Below, one piece after another: positions 21,914-32,542 of a DNA stretch of 64,000 nt (position 1 is its first letter; each line of letters opens with the position of its first letter). The stretch is taken from assembly GCA_030789695.1 (NCBI GenBank), contig CM061142.1, forward strand, positions 157,328,714 through 157,392,713, in the 5' to 3' direction. Below the pieces are notes generated by a model, which saw only the letters and a list, made by a program, of their open reading frames with translations, was not told the DNA's origin and made no database searches. The position numbers and the translations under genes are program-made. The stretch is from Scilla litardierei. Lineage: Eukaryota > Streptophyta > Magnoliopsida > Asparagales > Asparagaceae.

Positions 21914-23742
21914 TGTTGAGTATTGGACTTCTCCCTACTTGGTGTTAATGATGAGCAAACATAAATACTTGTGACTAATCCCCTATTTTGCAGTTAATCC
22001 ATTGTCTAAGCTTACTATGAAGATCAACTAGCAATGGATGACTCACAAACGTGATTGAAGGCAAATGATATGAATTGGATGATCGTAGATTGATGATTGA
22101 AGCTCCGTAAAGACTTCAAGCTCATACGATGGAAAGAAGAGATTATTCGTCAATGTAATTTTTCTTTTATCTCTTCTAGTATGTAGCTTAGAAGTAGAAC
22201 TATGATGGAGCACTCACACACATCTACTTTCGGTCATAGGACATCTCTAAACCTTCGTCCTTTGATCGCAATCCATTTCTCTTTTTTTGTGCTAGGATTG
22301 TTTATAACAGCCGATTGCTTAACAGTTTGCAGTCGCCTATCTCAAAAACAGTCGACTGTGTTTTGTTCTACAGTCGCCTGTTATGCACAAACTATTACAA
22401 TGCAGTTTTTGGGTCCTCTCTGATTATCTCGCACAGGCCACTGTTGAACGTTTATCAGGTGCCTGTCTTAGCGACAGTCGACTGTGAGTGGTTCATCAGT
22501 CGCCTGTCTCTCCTTGCCCAAACTCTGTTTGATCCGATTTCTACGGCCAGTCGACTTATGCTGTATATACAGTCGACTATATATTAGATCAGTCGACTGT
22601 CTATGCTGCAACAGTCGCCTGTCTGTAAGTCTAATCTTTGTCTTAGCTCTCTGGAAATTTCTCCTGTCTGTGACAGTCGTCTGTTTAAGGTTATACAGTC
22701 GCCTGTTCTGATTAACAGTCGACTGTGTTCCTTGCATCAGTCGTCTGTCATGTATCTTGTGAGATTTCCAGTACTTCTTCTAACTTACTCTTCTCTCTGC
22801 CAGTCGCCTGTCGAAGAATGTACAGTTGCCTGTTAGTTTTGCAGACGACTGTCTTGGCTTCATCAGTCGACGGTCCACGTGGTAAGTTACCGTTATGAAT
22901 TCTCACCTACCCTTGCTGACTGTGCAGCAGTCGACTGTGTTTTGTTCATCAGTCGACTGTTGCGAGTTCAGATTATATCCGTTGAGATTTTTCTCACGGA
23001 TTTCGATTGGTTTTTTGCCTAAACTGTTTTGTGGATTTGAGAAAGCTATAAATAGTGCTTCTACTGTTTCATTGCAAGGTTACCAACTTACACACTCATT
23101 CATTGCAAAAATCTTTCAAGCTTTCTTTTCCAAAGATCAAAGCTTTCAAATCCAAAGCCCTTAGCATTTCTAAATCTGATTCTCTTGCTCTCCAACCTAG
23201 AACCAAAGATTGATCCTTTAGGCATTTGGTGAAGTCAAAAGAAAGGGCTTTCCTCCTCTCTTCCAAGAGAGTTCTTCAACACACATCACACTTCTCCTTC
23301 AAGTTCTACTTCAAGGCATAGGTGATTGTAAGTGTTGCTTTCAGATTTCATAACTTCATTATTTGAATCGTGCTCTCGGTTGTGAGAGTGGTTTTTGCTT
23401 GCTCCCGGGTTGTGGGAGTCAAGGACATCGATTGTCTTCGATTGCACTTGTAGGGTTGCTACAAGTGGGTTTTAAGGAAACCTCAAGTTAGGGTTCTAAC
23501 TTGAGTATCCGGTGGTATCCGGGTGGTAGGGACGTAGGATTACCGGGAACAAGTCGGGAGTTGAGTTGAGTAATCCGAACCCTTGAAACATAACTGCGTT
23601 TGCGTGAGTTTCTCTTTGGGTTGTTTTCTATTCTGCACTATTTGTTGGATTGCATTTTATTTGGCGTAAATTCCTATTAAATTTGCATAAACACTATTCA
23701 ACCCCCCCTTCTAGTGTTTTCCCCATAGACAGGATCCTTACA
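21914..23742 (+). repeat. 5' LTR of element 5 (1829 bp)
   Basis: It runs from TGTTGAGTATTGG to GGATCCTTACA, directly before the primer-binding site. U3 carries the palindrome array (22311-22995) and TATAAATA at 23047-23054. Differences from the 3' LTR include several inside palindrome copies, for example CAGTCGCCTA against CAGTCGCCTG. Confidence 0.95.
22311..23054 (+). promoter_or_regulatory. LTR palindrome array and TATA box (element 5, 5' LTR)
   Basis: About twenty copies of CAGTCGACTG, CAGTCGCCTG and near variants occur. Many neighbours are separated by exactly 12 bases (22 bp centre to centre), others by 9-10. TATAAATA at 23047-23054 follows the last copies. This is the densest array in the window. 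Confidence 0.7.
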
Positions 23743-23744
23743 AT

Positions 23745-23756
23745 TGGTATCAGAGC
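23745..23756 (+). other. Primer-binding site, initiator tRNA-Met (element 5)
   Basis: TGGTATCAGAGC, two bases after the LTR end, is the standard plant Ty1/copia primer site. Confidence 0.95.
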
Positions 23757-23770
23757 GCAAGGTTTTATCT

Positions 23771-26107
23771 ATGGCATCCAACAACAACAACGTTCCTCCT
23801 CCGCCTACGTACAACAATCACGACCGTGATGGAGCGTCCACACTTTTCGAAGGTCAATTTACGGTACGTCCTCCACGTTTCAATGGTACTAACTTTGGTT
23901 ATTGGAAGTGTAGGATGGAGACATTTCTTAGGAGTGCTTCTCTTTGGAGAACTCTCCACAAGGAGTATGTCGAGCCCTCCGAAGATGATTTCGAGAAATG
24001 GACGACTTCCGAAAAGTCCGCCGAAGTCAACAACGCTAAAGCAATGAACGCTCTTCATTGTGCGTTGGACCCGAATGAGTTCAACAAGATATGCACATGT
24101 AAGAGTGCATATCAAATTTGGAACCATCTCATCGTTACCCACGAGGGAACGAATAAGGTAAAGCTTTCAAAGTTATATGTTGCCGTGCAAAACTTCGACT
24201 TGTTCCACATGCAGGAAAATGAGAGCATTGCGTCGATGTACGGACGCTTTACCGACATCACAAACGAATTGGAAGCCCTTGGCCAAATCTACACCGAACC
24301 AGAAAAGGTAAGGAAGATTATCATGGGGATGACCTCCAAATGGGAAAGACGAGCAATCGCCATTGAAGAGGTCAATGATTTGAAGAACTACACCGTGGTG
24401 AATCTCATCGGGACTCTTATGTCTTACGAAGTAAGACGGGATAACCGATTGAAGATTCGAGCCATGATGAATCCCTCGGAGGCCAAGAAGAAAGCTTTGG
24501 CGTTCAACGCCAATTCGTCATCCTCCGAAAGTGATGAATCCGAGAACGAGATGGATTTGGGTGAAATGGCCCAAATGGCGAAGAAGTTCCAACGCTTCTT
24601 CCGCAAAGGTAAATTTCCCTCCAACAAACGTTTTGAATCTACTAATGCCACTTCCTCTCTTTGTTATAAGTGTAATAAGCCATGGCACATCAAGAGGGAT
24701 TGCCCAATGCTAAACAACAAAGAAAAGTGGAAGGCACCAAAGTACCACAAGTCCAACAAGAACAAGAAAGACAAGAAGAAAGGACTCGTCGGTACCTTTG
24801 ATGACTCAAGTGATGACTCATCAAGCGATTCCGATGATGAGAAGGGTGAGAGCACCCACATGTGCTTCATGGCACTTGAAGACCCACTCTCGGATGAGAG
24901 TGATTTCGATACGGATAACACCGAGGTAACAATGGATGAACTTCGCATAGCTAATGAAGAGCTATTTGCTAAATACCAATCTTTAATGCTTAGATATTCT
25001 AGCTTAAAGAAATCAAAAGTTAGCAAGTCATCCATTCCATGCATTATCAACAATGACACCATTGTTGATACTTTAACCCTTGAGAAAGCAAACTTAGCTT
25101 CTCAAAATGTCACATTGAGAAATGAGGTGAATTCCCTCAAATCTCAACTAGATCAAACACATCCCATGGATAATAGTGATCTAGTTACACGCCACACACA
25201 ATTGGGATTAGAGAATGATTCTCTTAAAACCCAAGTGCACGAGCTCAAAGCACGGGTGTCCACCTTGGATACCAACATTTCTTGTTTAAAGGAGAAATAT
25301 GAGCTCATGTCTTCCCGTATTGTGAGATTCAATAAGGGACAAGGACAATTGGATGATTTGCTTGCAAATCAATTTCCGGCCACACATCGTGTTGGCCTTG
25401 GATTTGTTAAAGCAAATGCATCTAATGATCGCACCTCCTATAGTGGTGTCACTATAGATTTTGTGAGGCCTTCCTCCAGTGCATCCACAAGTGGTGTCAA
25501 AGACACTATAGGTAGCAATCCTACCAAGAATGTCACCACATCACTTTCTCTTCCTTTTGGCAAGAAACCCACTAAGGGTGGAAACCAAAAGCAAGGCCAT
25601 GCTTATATGTACACTAATACTCATCCACGTAGGAAACATCCTACTTCACAAGTGGATAATCATGACACATTTTATGCTCCGCACCCACGGACACATACAC
25701 AACCACACATGAGAAATACTCATGTACGTGCTCCCACACACCCATATGTTCATACGCATCATTCTTTCATATATGATAATTCTCCACATGTCATGCATGA
25801 TCAATATCCTTCTTATAATATGCATGCTCCCAAGAATTCATATCATTCAAGAATGTACAATGCATATCCTCCACCTCATATATATGCTAGAAATCATGTT
25901 CCTAAGAAGCATGCACCACATAGAAATCCAACTCATATGCATGCAACTAGGAATAGGACTCCCAAGATGTACACTATTTGGGGTCCTAAGAACACTAGTC
26001 TAAATGTTAGGAATGCTTATGTTGATTCCTACTTTCATGATGTAATTAGAAATAGTAACTATGTTGGGAAGCGGAAGTCCACTTGGACTTGGCTTCCAAA
26101 GGGCTAA
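23771..26107 (+). CDS. Gag protein of element 5 (intact frame)
   Basis: The predicted protein has 778 residues from ATG 23771, the first ATG after the primer site, preceded by the usual short leader. It would form the nucleocapsid. An N-terminal copia gag domain (about residues 30-240) shows FNGTNFGYWKCRMETFL and a MYGRFTDITNELEALG segment. The CCHC knuckle CYKCNKPWHIKRDC starts at about residue 298; Trp replaces the Gly usual before His. Acidic Ser/Asp-rich tracts follow, then a probable coiled coil near residues 385-520. A His/Pro/Tyr-rich tail starts at about residue 610. It ends at TAA 26105-26107. In a neighbouring frame the linker to protease stays open, so an indel near the boundary has probably separated gag from pol. 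Confidence 0.9.
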   Translation: MASNNNNVPPPPTYNNHDRDGASTLFEGQFTVRPPRFNGTNFGYWKCRMETFLRSASLWRTLHKEYVEPSEDDFEKWTTSEKSAEVNNAKAMNALHCALDPNEFNKICTCKSAYQIWNHLIVTHEGTNKVKLSKLYVAVQNFDLFHMQENESIASMYGRFTDITNELEALGQIYTEPEKVRKIIMGMTSKWERRAIAIEEVNDLKNYTVVNLIGTLMSYEVRRDNRLKIRAMMNPSEAKKKALAFNANSSSSESDESENEMDLGEMAQMAKKFQRFFRKGKFPSNKRFESTNATSSLCYKCNKPWHIKRDCPMLNNKEKWKAPKYHKSNKNKKDKKKGLVGTFDDSSDDSSSDSDDEKGESTHMCFMALEDPLSDESDFDTDNTEVTMDELRIANEELFAKYQSLMLRYSSLKKSKVSKSSIPCIINNDTIVDTLTLEKANLASQNVTLRNEVNSLKSQLDQTHPMDNSDLVTRHTQLGLENDSLKTQVHELKARVSTLDTNISCLKEKYELMSSRIVRFNKGQGQLDDLLANQFPATHRVGLGFVKANASNDRTSYSGVTIDFVRPSSSASTSGVKDTIGSNPTKNVTTSLSLPFGKKPTKGGNQKQGHAYMYTNTHPRRKHPTSQVDNHDTFYAPHPRTHTQPHMRNTHVRAPTHPYVHTHHSFIYDNSPHVMHDQYPSYNMHAPKNSYHSRMYNAYPPPHIYARNHVPKKHAPHRNPTHMHATRNRTPKMYTIWGPKNTSLNVRNAYVDSYFHDVIRNSNYVGKRKSTWTWLPKG

Positions 26108-26161
26108 TCCCCTTGGACCCAACAAACATTGGGTACCATAAGCTTATGGTATATTATATAG

Positions 26162-29100
26162 GTACCCAAGAGAAAGAAGAAGAGCAATAAATGCCTTATT
26201 AGCTCTAAAGGGAAAGGATGGATTCTTGATAGCGGTTGCTTCAAACACATGACGGGAGATCCCTCATTGCTCTCCGAAGTGATTAGCATCAAAGATGGTG
26301 CAACTGTCACTTTTGGAGGTAATCAAAAGGGAACCATCATTGGAGTAGGTATCATTGGTAATCCTTCCAAACCCCTAATTACTAATGTTTATCTTGTTAG
26401 TGGTTTATGTCACAACCTCATTTCCATAAGTCAACTTTGTGACAAAGGTTATAAGGTTAACTTCGGAGAAGGATTGTGTACAATTGTTGATTGTGATTCA
26501 AATGTTTTATTTTCCGGTATTAGGCGTAAAAATATTTATTGTTTAAGCTTGCCTAAAACCGTAGAACATTGCTTAGTTGCTAACACAAGTGAACAACTAT
26601 TATGGCATCGCCGTTTTGGTCATGTTCACTTCAAGCACTTATATAAGTTAGCTAAGCATGATCTAGTCAAAGGTTTTCCTAAGATTGCTTTTAATAAGAA
26701 AAACTTTTGTGATTCATGTCAAAGAGGTAAACTAAGTAAATCTTCATTTAAGCTTAAAGAAGGGATTACTTCTAAGAGGCCCCTAGAACTTCTACATTTA
26801 GATTTGTTTGGGCCAACTAGAACCGCTTCTTTAAGTAATGCTCATTATGGACTAGTTGTCGTTGACGACTTTTCTAGATTTACTTGGGTTTCATTCTTAA
26901 CTAATAAGAATGAAGCTCATGAAGAGTTTACCAAATTTGCAAAGAAGATTCAGAATCTTTTAGGATCCACCATTATCACTATTCGTAGTGATCATGGAGG
27001 AGAATTTGAGAATGAATCTTTTACTAAGTTTTGTGATGACTCCGGGATAACTCATAACTTTTCCTTTCCTCGTGCACCACCACAAAATGGTGTTGTAGAA
27101 AGAAAGAATAGGACTCTTATTGAGTGTGCTCGCACTATGCTTCATGATAGTCATTTAGGACTACAATTTTGGGCAGAAGCGGTGCACACGGCATGTTATG
27201 TGCTCAATAGAATCCTAGTGAGACCCCGAACAAACAAAACTTGTTTTGAGTTGTTTTACGATAAAAAGACTCAAGTGAAATATTTTCGTGTCTTTGGTTC
27301 AAAATGTTTTATAAAGAACACCTTTGGTAATTTAGACAAATTTGAGCCAAGATCCGATGAAGGAATCTTTGTTGGATATTCCACACGTAGCAAAGCCTAC
27401 CGGATATACAACAAAACTTCTTCAACGATTGAGGAATCACTTCACGTATCGTTTTATGAAGATTTTGATTTTCCTCATGTTGATGATGATAATGTAGACA
27501 TTCTTTGTGATTCTCTTAATAATGTCAAGATTAATGATAATATTGTTGAGACTAACACTTCTAACGAAGTTGTTGAAGTTGTTCCTAGTGATCCAGGTTT
27601 ACCCAAAGCTTATCCAACCGTTCGCAACCATCCTCATAACCAAATCATTGGAGATATTGGTGTGGGTGTTCGAACGAGACCAAGAATTGAAGAATTCTCC
27701 CATTGCGCATTCGTCTCTACCATTGAGCCAAAGAACATTCAAGAAGCTTGTGAGGATAGTTCTTGGATAGTGGCTATGGAAGAAGAACTAGAGCAATTCG
27801 AGAGAAATGAAGTTTGGGAACTTGTACCTCTTCCAAGTGGTCACCAAGCTATTGGGACCAAATGGATCTTCAAGAACAAGACGGATGAAAACGAGGTAAT
27901 CACACGGAACAAAGCAAGGTTAGTAGCTCAAGGCTATCGGCAAGAGGACGGTATTGATTTCGAAGAATCATTTGCCCCCGTAGCTAGATTAGAAGCTATT
28001 AGGTTGCTTTTATCTTTTGCATCCCATAAGAATTTTAAGTTATTCCAAATGGATGTTAAAAGTGCATTTTTAAATGGGTTTGTAAATGAAGAAGTCTATG
28101 TTTCTCAACCTCCCGGTTTTATTCATGAGAAATTTCCAAACCATGTTTTCAAACTTAAGAAAGCGTTGTATGGATTGAGACAAGCTCCTAGAGCTTGGTA
28201 TGATCGCCTTAGGACCTTTCTTTTGAATTTAGGTTTTAAAATGGGAGAAGTTGATTCTACACTTTTCATTAAAGATTATGAAAATGACATTCTTTTGATT
28301 CAAGTTTACGTAGATGACATTATTTTCGGTTCTACTAACTTTCATCTTTGTCAAGAATTTTCCAAATCTATGAAGGATGAGTTTGAGATGAGCCACATGG
28401 GAGAGCTCACCTACTTCCTTGGATTGCAAATTCGACAAATGGAGAATGGCACTTTCATACATCAGACAAAGTACACAGGGGAGCTTATTAAGCGATTCGG
28501 GATGGAATCGTCATCAAGCAAAAGGACTCCCATGAGTACTACTACTCATCTACACAAGGATGAAAGCGGAAAAGATGTAGACGTTCGTCTATATCGAGGT
28601 ATGATCGGTAGCTTACTTTACTTAACCGCTAGTAGGCCCGATATCATGTTTTCCGTATGTATTTGTGCTAGATATCAAGCAAGACCTAAGGAGTCACACT
28701 TGATTGCGGTTAAACGAATATTTCGTTATCTCAATCAATCCCTAGATTATGGGTTACTTTACCCTAAGTCTAGCACATATGAGTTAATCTCATATAGTGA
28801 TGCCGACTTTACCGGATGCAAGTCCGACAGGAAAAGTACTAGTGGCACATGCCATTTCTTAGGAAATTCCTTGGTTTCTTGGTTCTCTAAGAAATAGAAT
28901 TCGGTTTCATTGTCCATGACTGAAGCGGAATATATTGCCGCGGGTCTTGCATGTGCACAAGTTCTTTGGATGAGACACACTCTTAGTGACTATGGTGTCA
29001 ATTGTGATACTTGCCCTATCATGGTTGATAATCAAAGTGCTATTTGTCTTTCCAAGAATCCGGTACACCACTCCCGTACCAAACACATAGACGTGAGACA

Positions 29101-29257
29101 CCATTTTATAAATGATCATGTAGCTAAGAAGGACATCATCTTAGAGTACATTGAAACCCAAAAACAAATTGCCGATATCTTCACTAAACCTCTTAAAGAA
29201 GATTCATTTATGAGGTTGCGTGGAGAATTGGAAATTATGGGTGAATCTGAAATCTAG
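26162..29257 (+). pseudogene. Pol polyprotein of element 5: protease, integrase, RT, RNase H (near-intact)
   Basis: The frame is open from 26162. Protease motif [11 protein letters not shown] starts near 26228. The GAG-pre-integrase segment LLWHRRFGH lies near 26598. The integrase catalytic triad is visible: Asp near 26864, Asp in RSDHGGEF near 26990, Glu in VVERKNRT near 27095. Copia reverse transcriptase follows, with [23 protein letters not shown] and YVDD at 28307-28318. RNase H includes [18 protein letters not shown] and, after the break, EAEYIAAG and RTKHIDVRHHFI. A single TAG at 28895-28897, where Gln is usual, stops the frame within RNase H; the same frame then continues to 29257. A second lesion lies at the gag-protease boundary. 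The order protease-integrase-RT-RNase H identifies Ty1/copia. Confidence 0.93.
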
Positions 29258-29523
29258 AAGCTCAATTCCTCATGCTATAACTCCTTATTGAGCTCTTATA
29301 TATTTGATTGTCTTTCTTCTGGTGCTTTACTGTTTTATGAGATTAAGAAAGGCAATTGTGACTTATTTGATTTCATGAGTTTTCAAAGTTGATTGGAATA
29401 ATTTGTGTTTCAATAGATTTATTGTTTTCATAAGGATTTTAATATGTATTTGTGATTAGAGTATAGGTCCTAGGGTGAGTGTTCTTATTCTCTGGAATTC
29501 TATCTCACTGTGCATTTTTGGAC
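29258..29523 (+). other. Spacer between pol and internal array (element 5)
   Basis: There is no coding signal. It is AT-rich sequence after the pol stop, running into the palindrome array. Confidence 0.6.
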
Positions 29524-29965
29524 CAGGACAGACGACTGTGTTTCTTTTGACAGTCGACTGCCCTACTTTATATCTTTCATATGAAAACTGATATCTTTCG
29601 CACAGCCGACTGTTGACTGTTTTACAGTCGACTGTTCATGTAACAGGCGACTGCAATTTAGTCATCAGGCGACTGTTCTATCTGTCAATTTTTTACAGTA
29701 TTCTCTGTTTTTCTTGTGATATGTATTGATTCTCGGCCAGCCGACTATTGAGTATATGCCAGTCGATTGTCCAGCGGACAGGCGACTGCATTTTACTTGT
29801 CAGTCGACTGCCCATCTTTCTGAGAATTAATTTTATCACTTCTTACAGTTGACTGACTTTTGTTCTTCAGTCGACTGTCTCCTGCCGTGTCGGTTCATTT
29901 GATTTGATCCGAGCCGTCGATTCTTTGATCCAACGACTCAGATTGATTTTCCCGACCTTATATTC
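29524..29965 (+). promoter_or_regulatory. Internal palindrome array upstream of ORF3 (element 5)
   Basis: Copies and variants of CAGTCGACTG, CAGGCGACTG and CAGTCGATTG lie between 29524 and 29880, after pol and before ORF3. A weak TATA-like TTATATTC is at 29958-29965. ORF3 starts 260 bp further on. The layout matches elements 1, 4 and 6, although this is a different superfamily. The TATA assignment is weak. Confidence 0.55.
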
Positions 29966-30224
29966 AATCGACGTGTTCATTTCCCCACGTCGTTTTCTCT
30001 CTCCTCCGCATCGACCGTTCAACTTCCCGCTCGATTCTCTCTACAAAATCAATCGATTTCGTGTCTTCAACCGTCGATCTCCTCCAATTCGTCGCTGTCA
30101 GTCGTGCTCTACCGTCGTATTTGATCTTCATCTTCATGATCGTCTATCTTCCTTCGGTTGGTGTGTTTTCTCTCTCTCGACTATCGTTTCCGGTTGTTGT
30201 GTTTGATTTTCCTCTCTTGTTCCC

Positions 30225-31668
30225 ATGGCTCCTAAACCTAAGGGAAAAGAGAAGATCATTGCTTCTAAACAACCTAGGGCTCCTAAGAAACTCATCGCCA
30301 AGAGAAAGAAACCCTATAAAGCTCGAACCAAGTTTGCCCAGTCACCCATACATTCATCGTCACCGGGTTATTCTCCTTCTTCTTCGTCGAGTGATGCTCA
30401 GCCCTTGATTCGTCGTCAGCACAAGCCTACTGGTGTTCACATCAGTGAGCCTGCTGCTGAGATTCCTCATGTGTCTCCTTCTGCATCCAGTTCGTCTGAA
30501 GAAACTCCTGCTGTACCCCCCTCTGATCCCCTGGTTCCCGTTTGCAGAGACGATCTTTGTCTGGCAAAGTTCCATTCTCTTCTTGGGATCAATCTGCTTA
30601 GGGAGCGGTACATTGCTTTCCCCGCATTTACTGCTGAGAGACTTTCTGACATTCTATCCGCTACTCATCTGGCCGATCTTTTTCGCTTCTCTCAGAGCGA
30701 GTCCCCTAGAGCCTACCCATTTCTGGTGAAGCTCTTCTATGCGAACCGCGTTCGCGGTGAGTATTCGACTACTGGCATCCTTGATACTGTCGTCCAGGGA
30801 ACCCACATTCAGCTCACTCCCTCTCTTTTAGGGACTATCCTTAGGATTCCTTCTGTCGGTTCCCTCCCTACTGATATCAGCTTCTCTGAGATTGACGATC
30901 TTGATCAGTCTGTTCTCTGGGATATGTTTCGAGATGTTCCTTTAGCTCTTGATTCGGGTGTCAGATCATCCATGTTCTCTGCACGGGGTTGGGCTGTTCA
31001 CCTAGTGGTGAAGTCCAACATTCTGCTGAGATATGGATCGTCCGATCAACCGTCTCAGGATATACTAAAGTGTATGTATGATATTCTCTCTGGCATGCCC
31101 GTGAACTGGGCCGGTGTCCTCCTTGACAGGATGGACAAGGTTGAGTTCACGTCCTCCTCATCTCACATTCCCTTTGGTGGTCTTTTGACTCGTGTCTTCC
31201 GTCACTTTGGTATTGACCTGACCCATTACGAGCCCATGCCCTTTGGCCCTCTCCTCGACGCTTCTGCGAAGTCGAAGTCCTCTTCGGCTCTGCAGACTGC
31301 ATCGAAGAAGAGGAAGACTATTTCTGCTCCATCCTCATCCACTGTGCCTCCAACCGATTTGCCTTCATCATCATCTGCTCCACCGTCTCAGGATACTATT
31401 TTGTCGATGATCTCTGGTATTTACCGGCTGCTGTCTCTCTCTCCTCCATCAGGGAATTCCCTTCCCTGAGGATTTGAGACAGTATCTTCCTCAGACCCAT
31501 GTGCCTCCTCAGCCTTCTGGTGTCGTTGAGCCTCCTGGTGTTGCCTCTACACATGATGATGCTGCTGCTGTTGCTTCTGTTGCTCCATCTGATCCTTCTC
31601 CAGAGGCCACTCCTGCTGAGTCAGAGCCTGCCCCCTCATCCGCAGACCCTGGAGACACTCATCCTTAG
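30225..31668 (+). pseudogene. ORF3 of element 5 (SIRE 3' ORF, plant transposon protein family), one frameshift
   Basis: ATG 30225 opens 414 codons. A Lys/Arg-rich start (KPKGKEKIIASK, KKLIAKRKKPYK) could act in nuclear import or nucleic-acid binding. A Ser-rich linker follows. The globular region (about residues 105-350) includes RDDLCLAKFHSLLG, ERYIAFPAF, LVKLFYANRVRGEYSTTG and MFSARGWAVHLVVKSNILLRYG, which fits the putative plant transposon protein family found in SIRE ORF3. The tail is Ser/Pro-rich. The frame stops at 31467-31469, but a neighbouring frame continues to 31668 with a Pro/Glu/Ala-rich end, indicating a small indel near 31460. I see no signal peptide or membrane helix, so an envelope role is doubtful. 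The function is unknown. Confidence 0.75.
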
Positions 31669-32528
31669 ATCGATATTTATGAGTGATGATATATGTTTTG
31701 TCGTTGTATGATGGATGATGATGTATGTGATACTTTTATATATGTGTATGGATACAGTCTTTGATGTTGTCATAATGTAGCTATTTTTTTTGTTGCTCAT
31801 GATGTATCTTTTTGGGATGGCCATGTTGATGACCATCCGTTGATGTACTCAGCTGCTTTATATTATATATATATGATGTTGCATCTCTCTATTGTGTCAC
31901 ACTATGCTTTATTGATTAACGTCTGTGTGATATATGATATTTTTGTCTCTATGAATGTTTCACTCATCTTGCTATGTTTTTGAGACAATACGAGAATTTG
32001 ATATTGGATAATTCATGTTCTTTCCTTGATGTGATGAATATGTGAAAAGTATTTTCATTTCGAATATCTAAAATGTAGATATTGGATTTCACTTCCTTTA
32101 CTCACATGTGTATATGATGAGATTTTATGAGTTTTTTGATTCGATATATCTTTATACTCCTTGATTGTTGTTAGTTCGTATTTTAGCACTATTATTGTTG
32201 TTGTTATTTGCTCCCACCTTTTTGGATAATGCCATAGGGGGAGAGAAATAAACATACAAGATTCATAATGGATGTGCTAAGTATGTTCTAACGCTTGAAT
32301 CTAAGATTTTCGATGCCTTAGATTCAGGGGGAGTAAGATTACAATGAATAGGGATTTTACTTCCTAGATTCCTTGAATTAAATTCATTCTTATCTCACTC
32401 ATTTGCTTCAATTGCTATATAGATGCTCTAATATTTGTTGACTAACTTGATTGGCATCTATGTAGGGGGAGTAAGTTTTCATTACGCACAACTATTTATT
32501 ATTTTGTTTATGTTTGTTTGTCATCATC
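31669..32528 (+). other. 3' non-coding region of element 5
   Basis: This is T-rich sequence with no gene. Purine-rich GGGGGAGAGAAATAAA near 32237, GGGGGAGTAAGA near 32328 and GGGGGAGTAAG near 32465 are extra polypurine-like tracts. Confidence 0.65.
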
Positions 32529-32542
32529 AAAAAGGGGGAGAA
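32529..32542 (+). other. Polypurine tract (element 5)
   Basis: AAAAAGGGGGAGAA lies immediately before the 3' LTR start TGTTGAG. Confidence 0.92.

Noticed and set aside
22311..22995. Regularly spaced short palindromes that resemble a CRISPR array
   Set aside because: Repeats are only 10-12 bp and vary in sequence, spacers are 7-12 bp, there are no cas genes, and the setting is a plant LTR promoter.
30225..31469. Envelope glycoprotein for ORF3 of element 5
   Set aside because: The SIRE 3' ORF is often called env-like, but I see no signal peptide, membrane anchor or cleavage site, so I left the function open.
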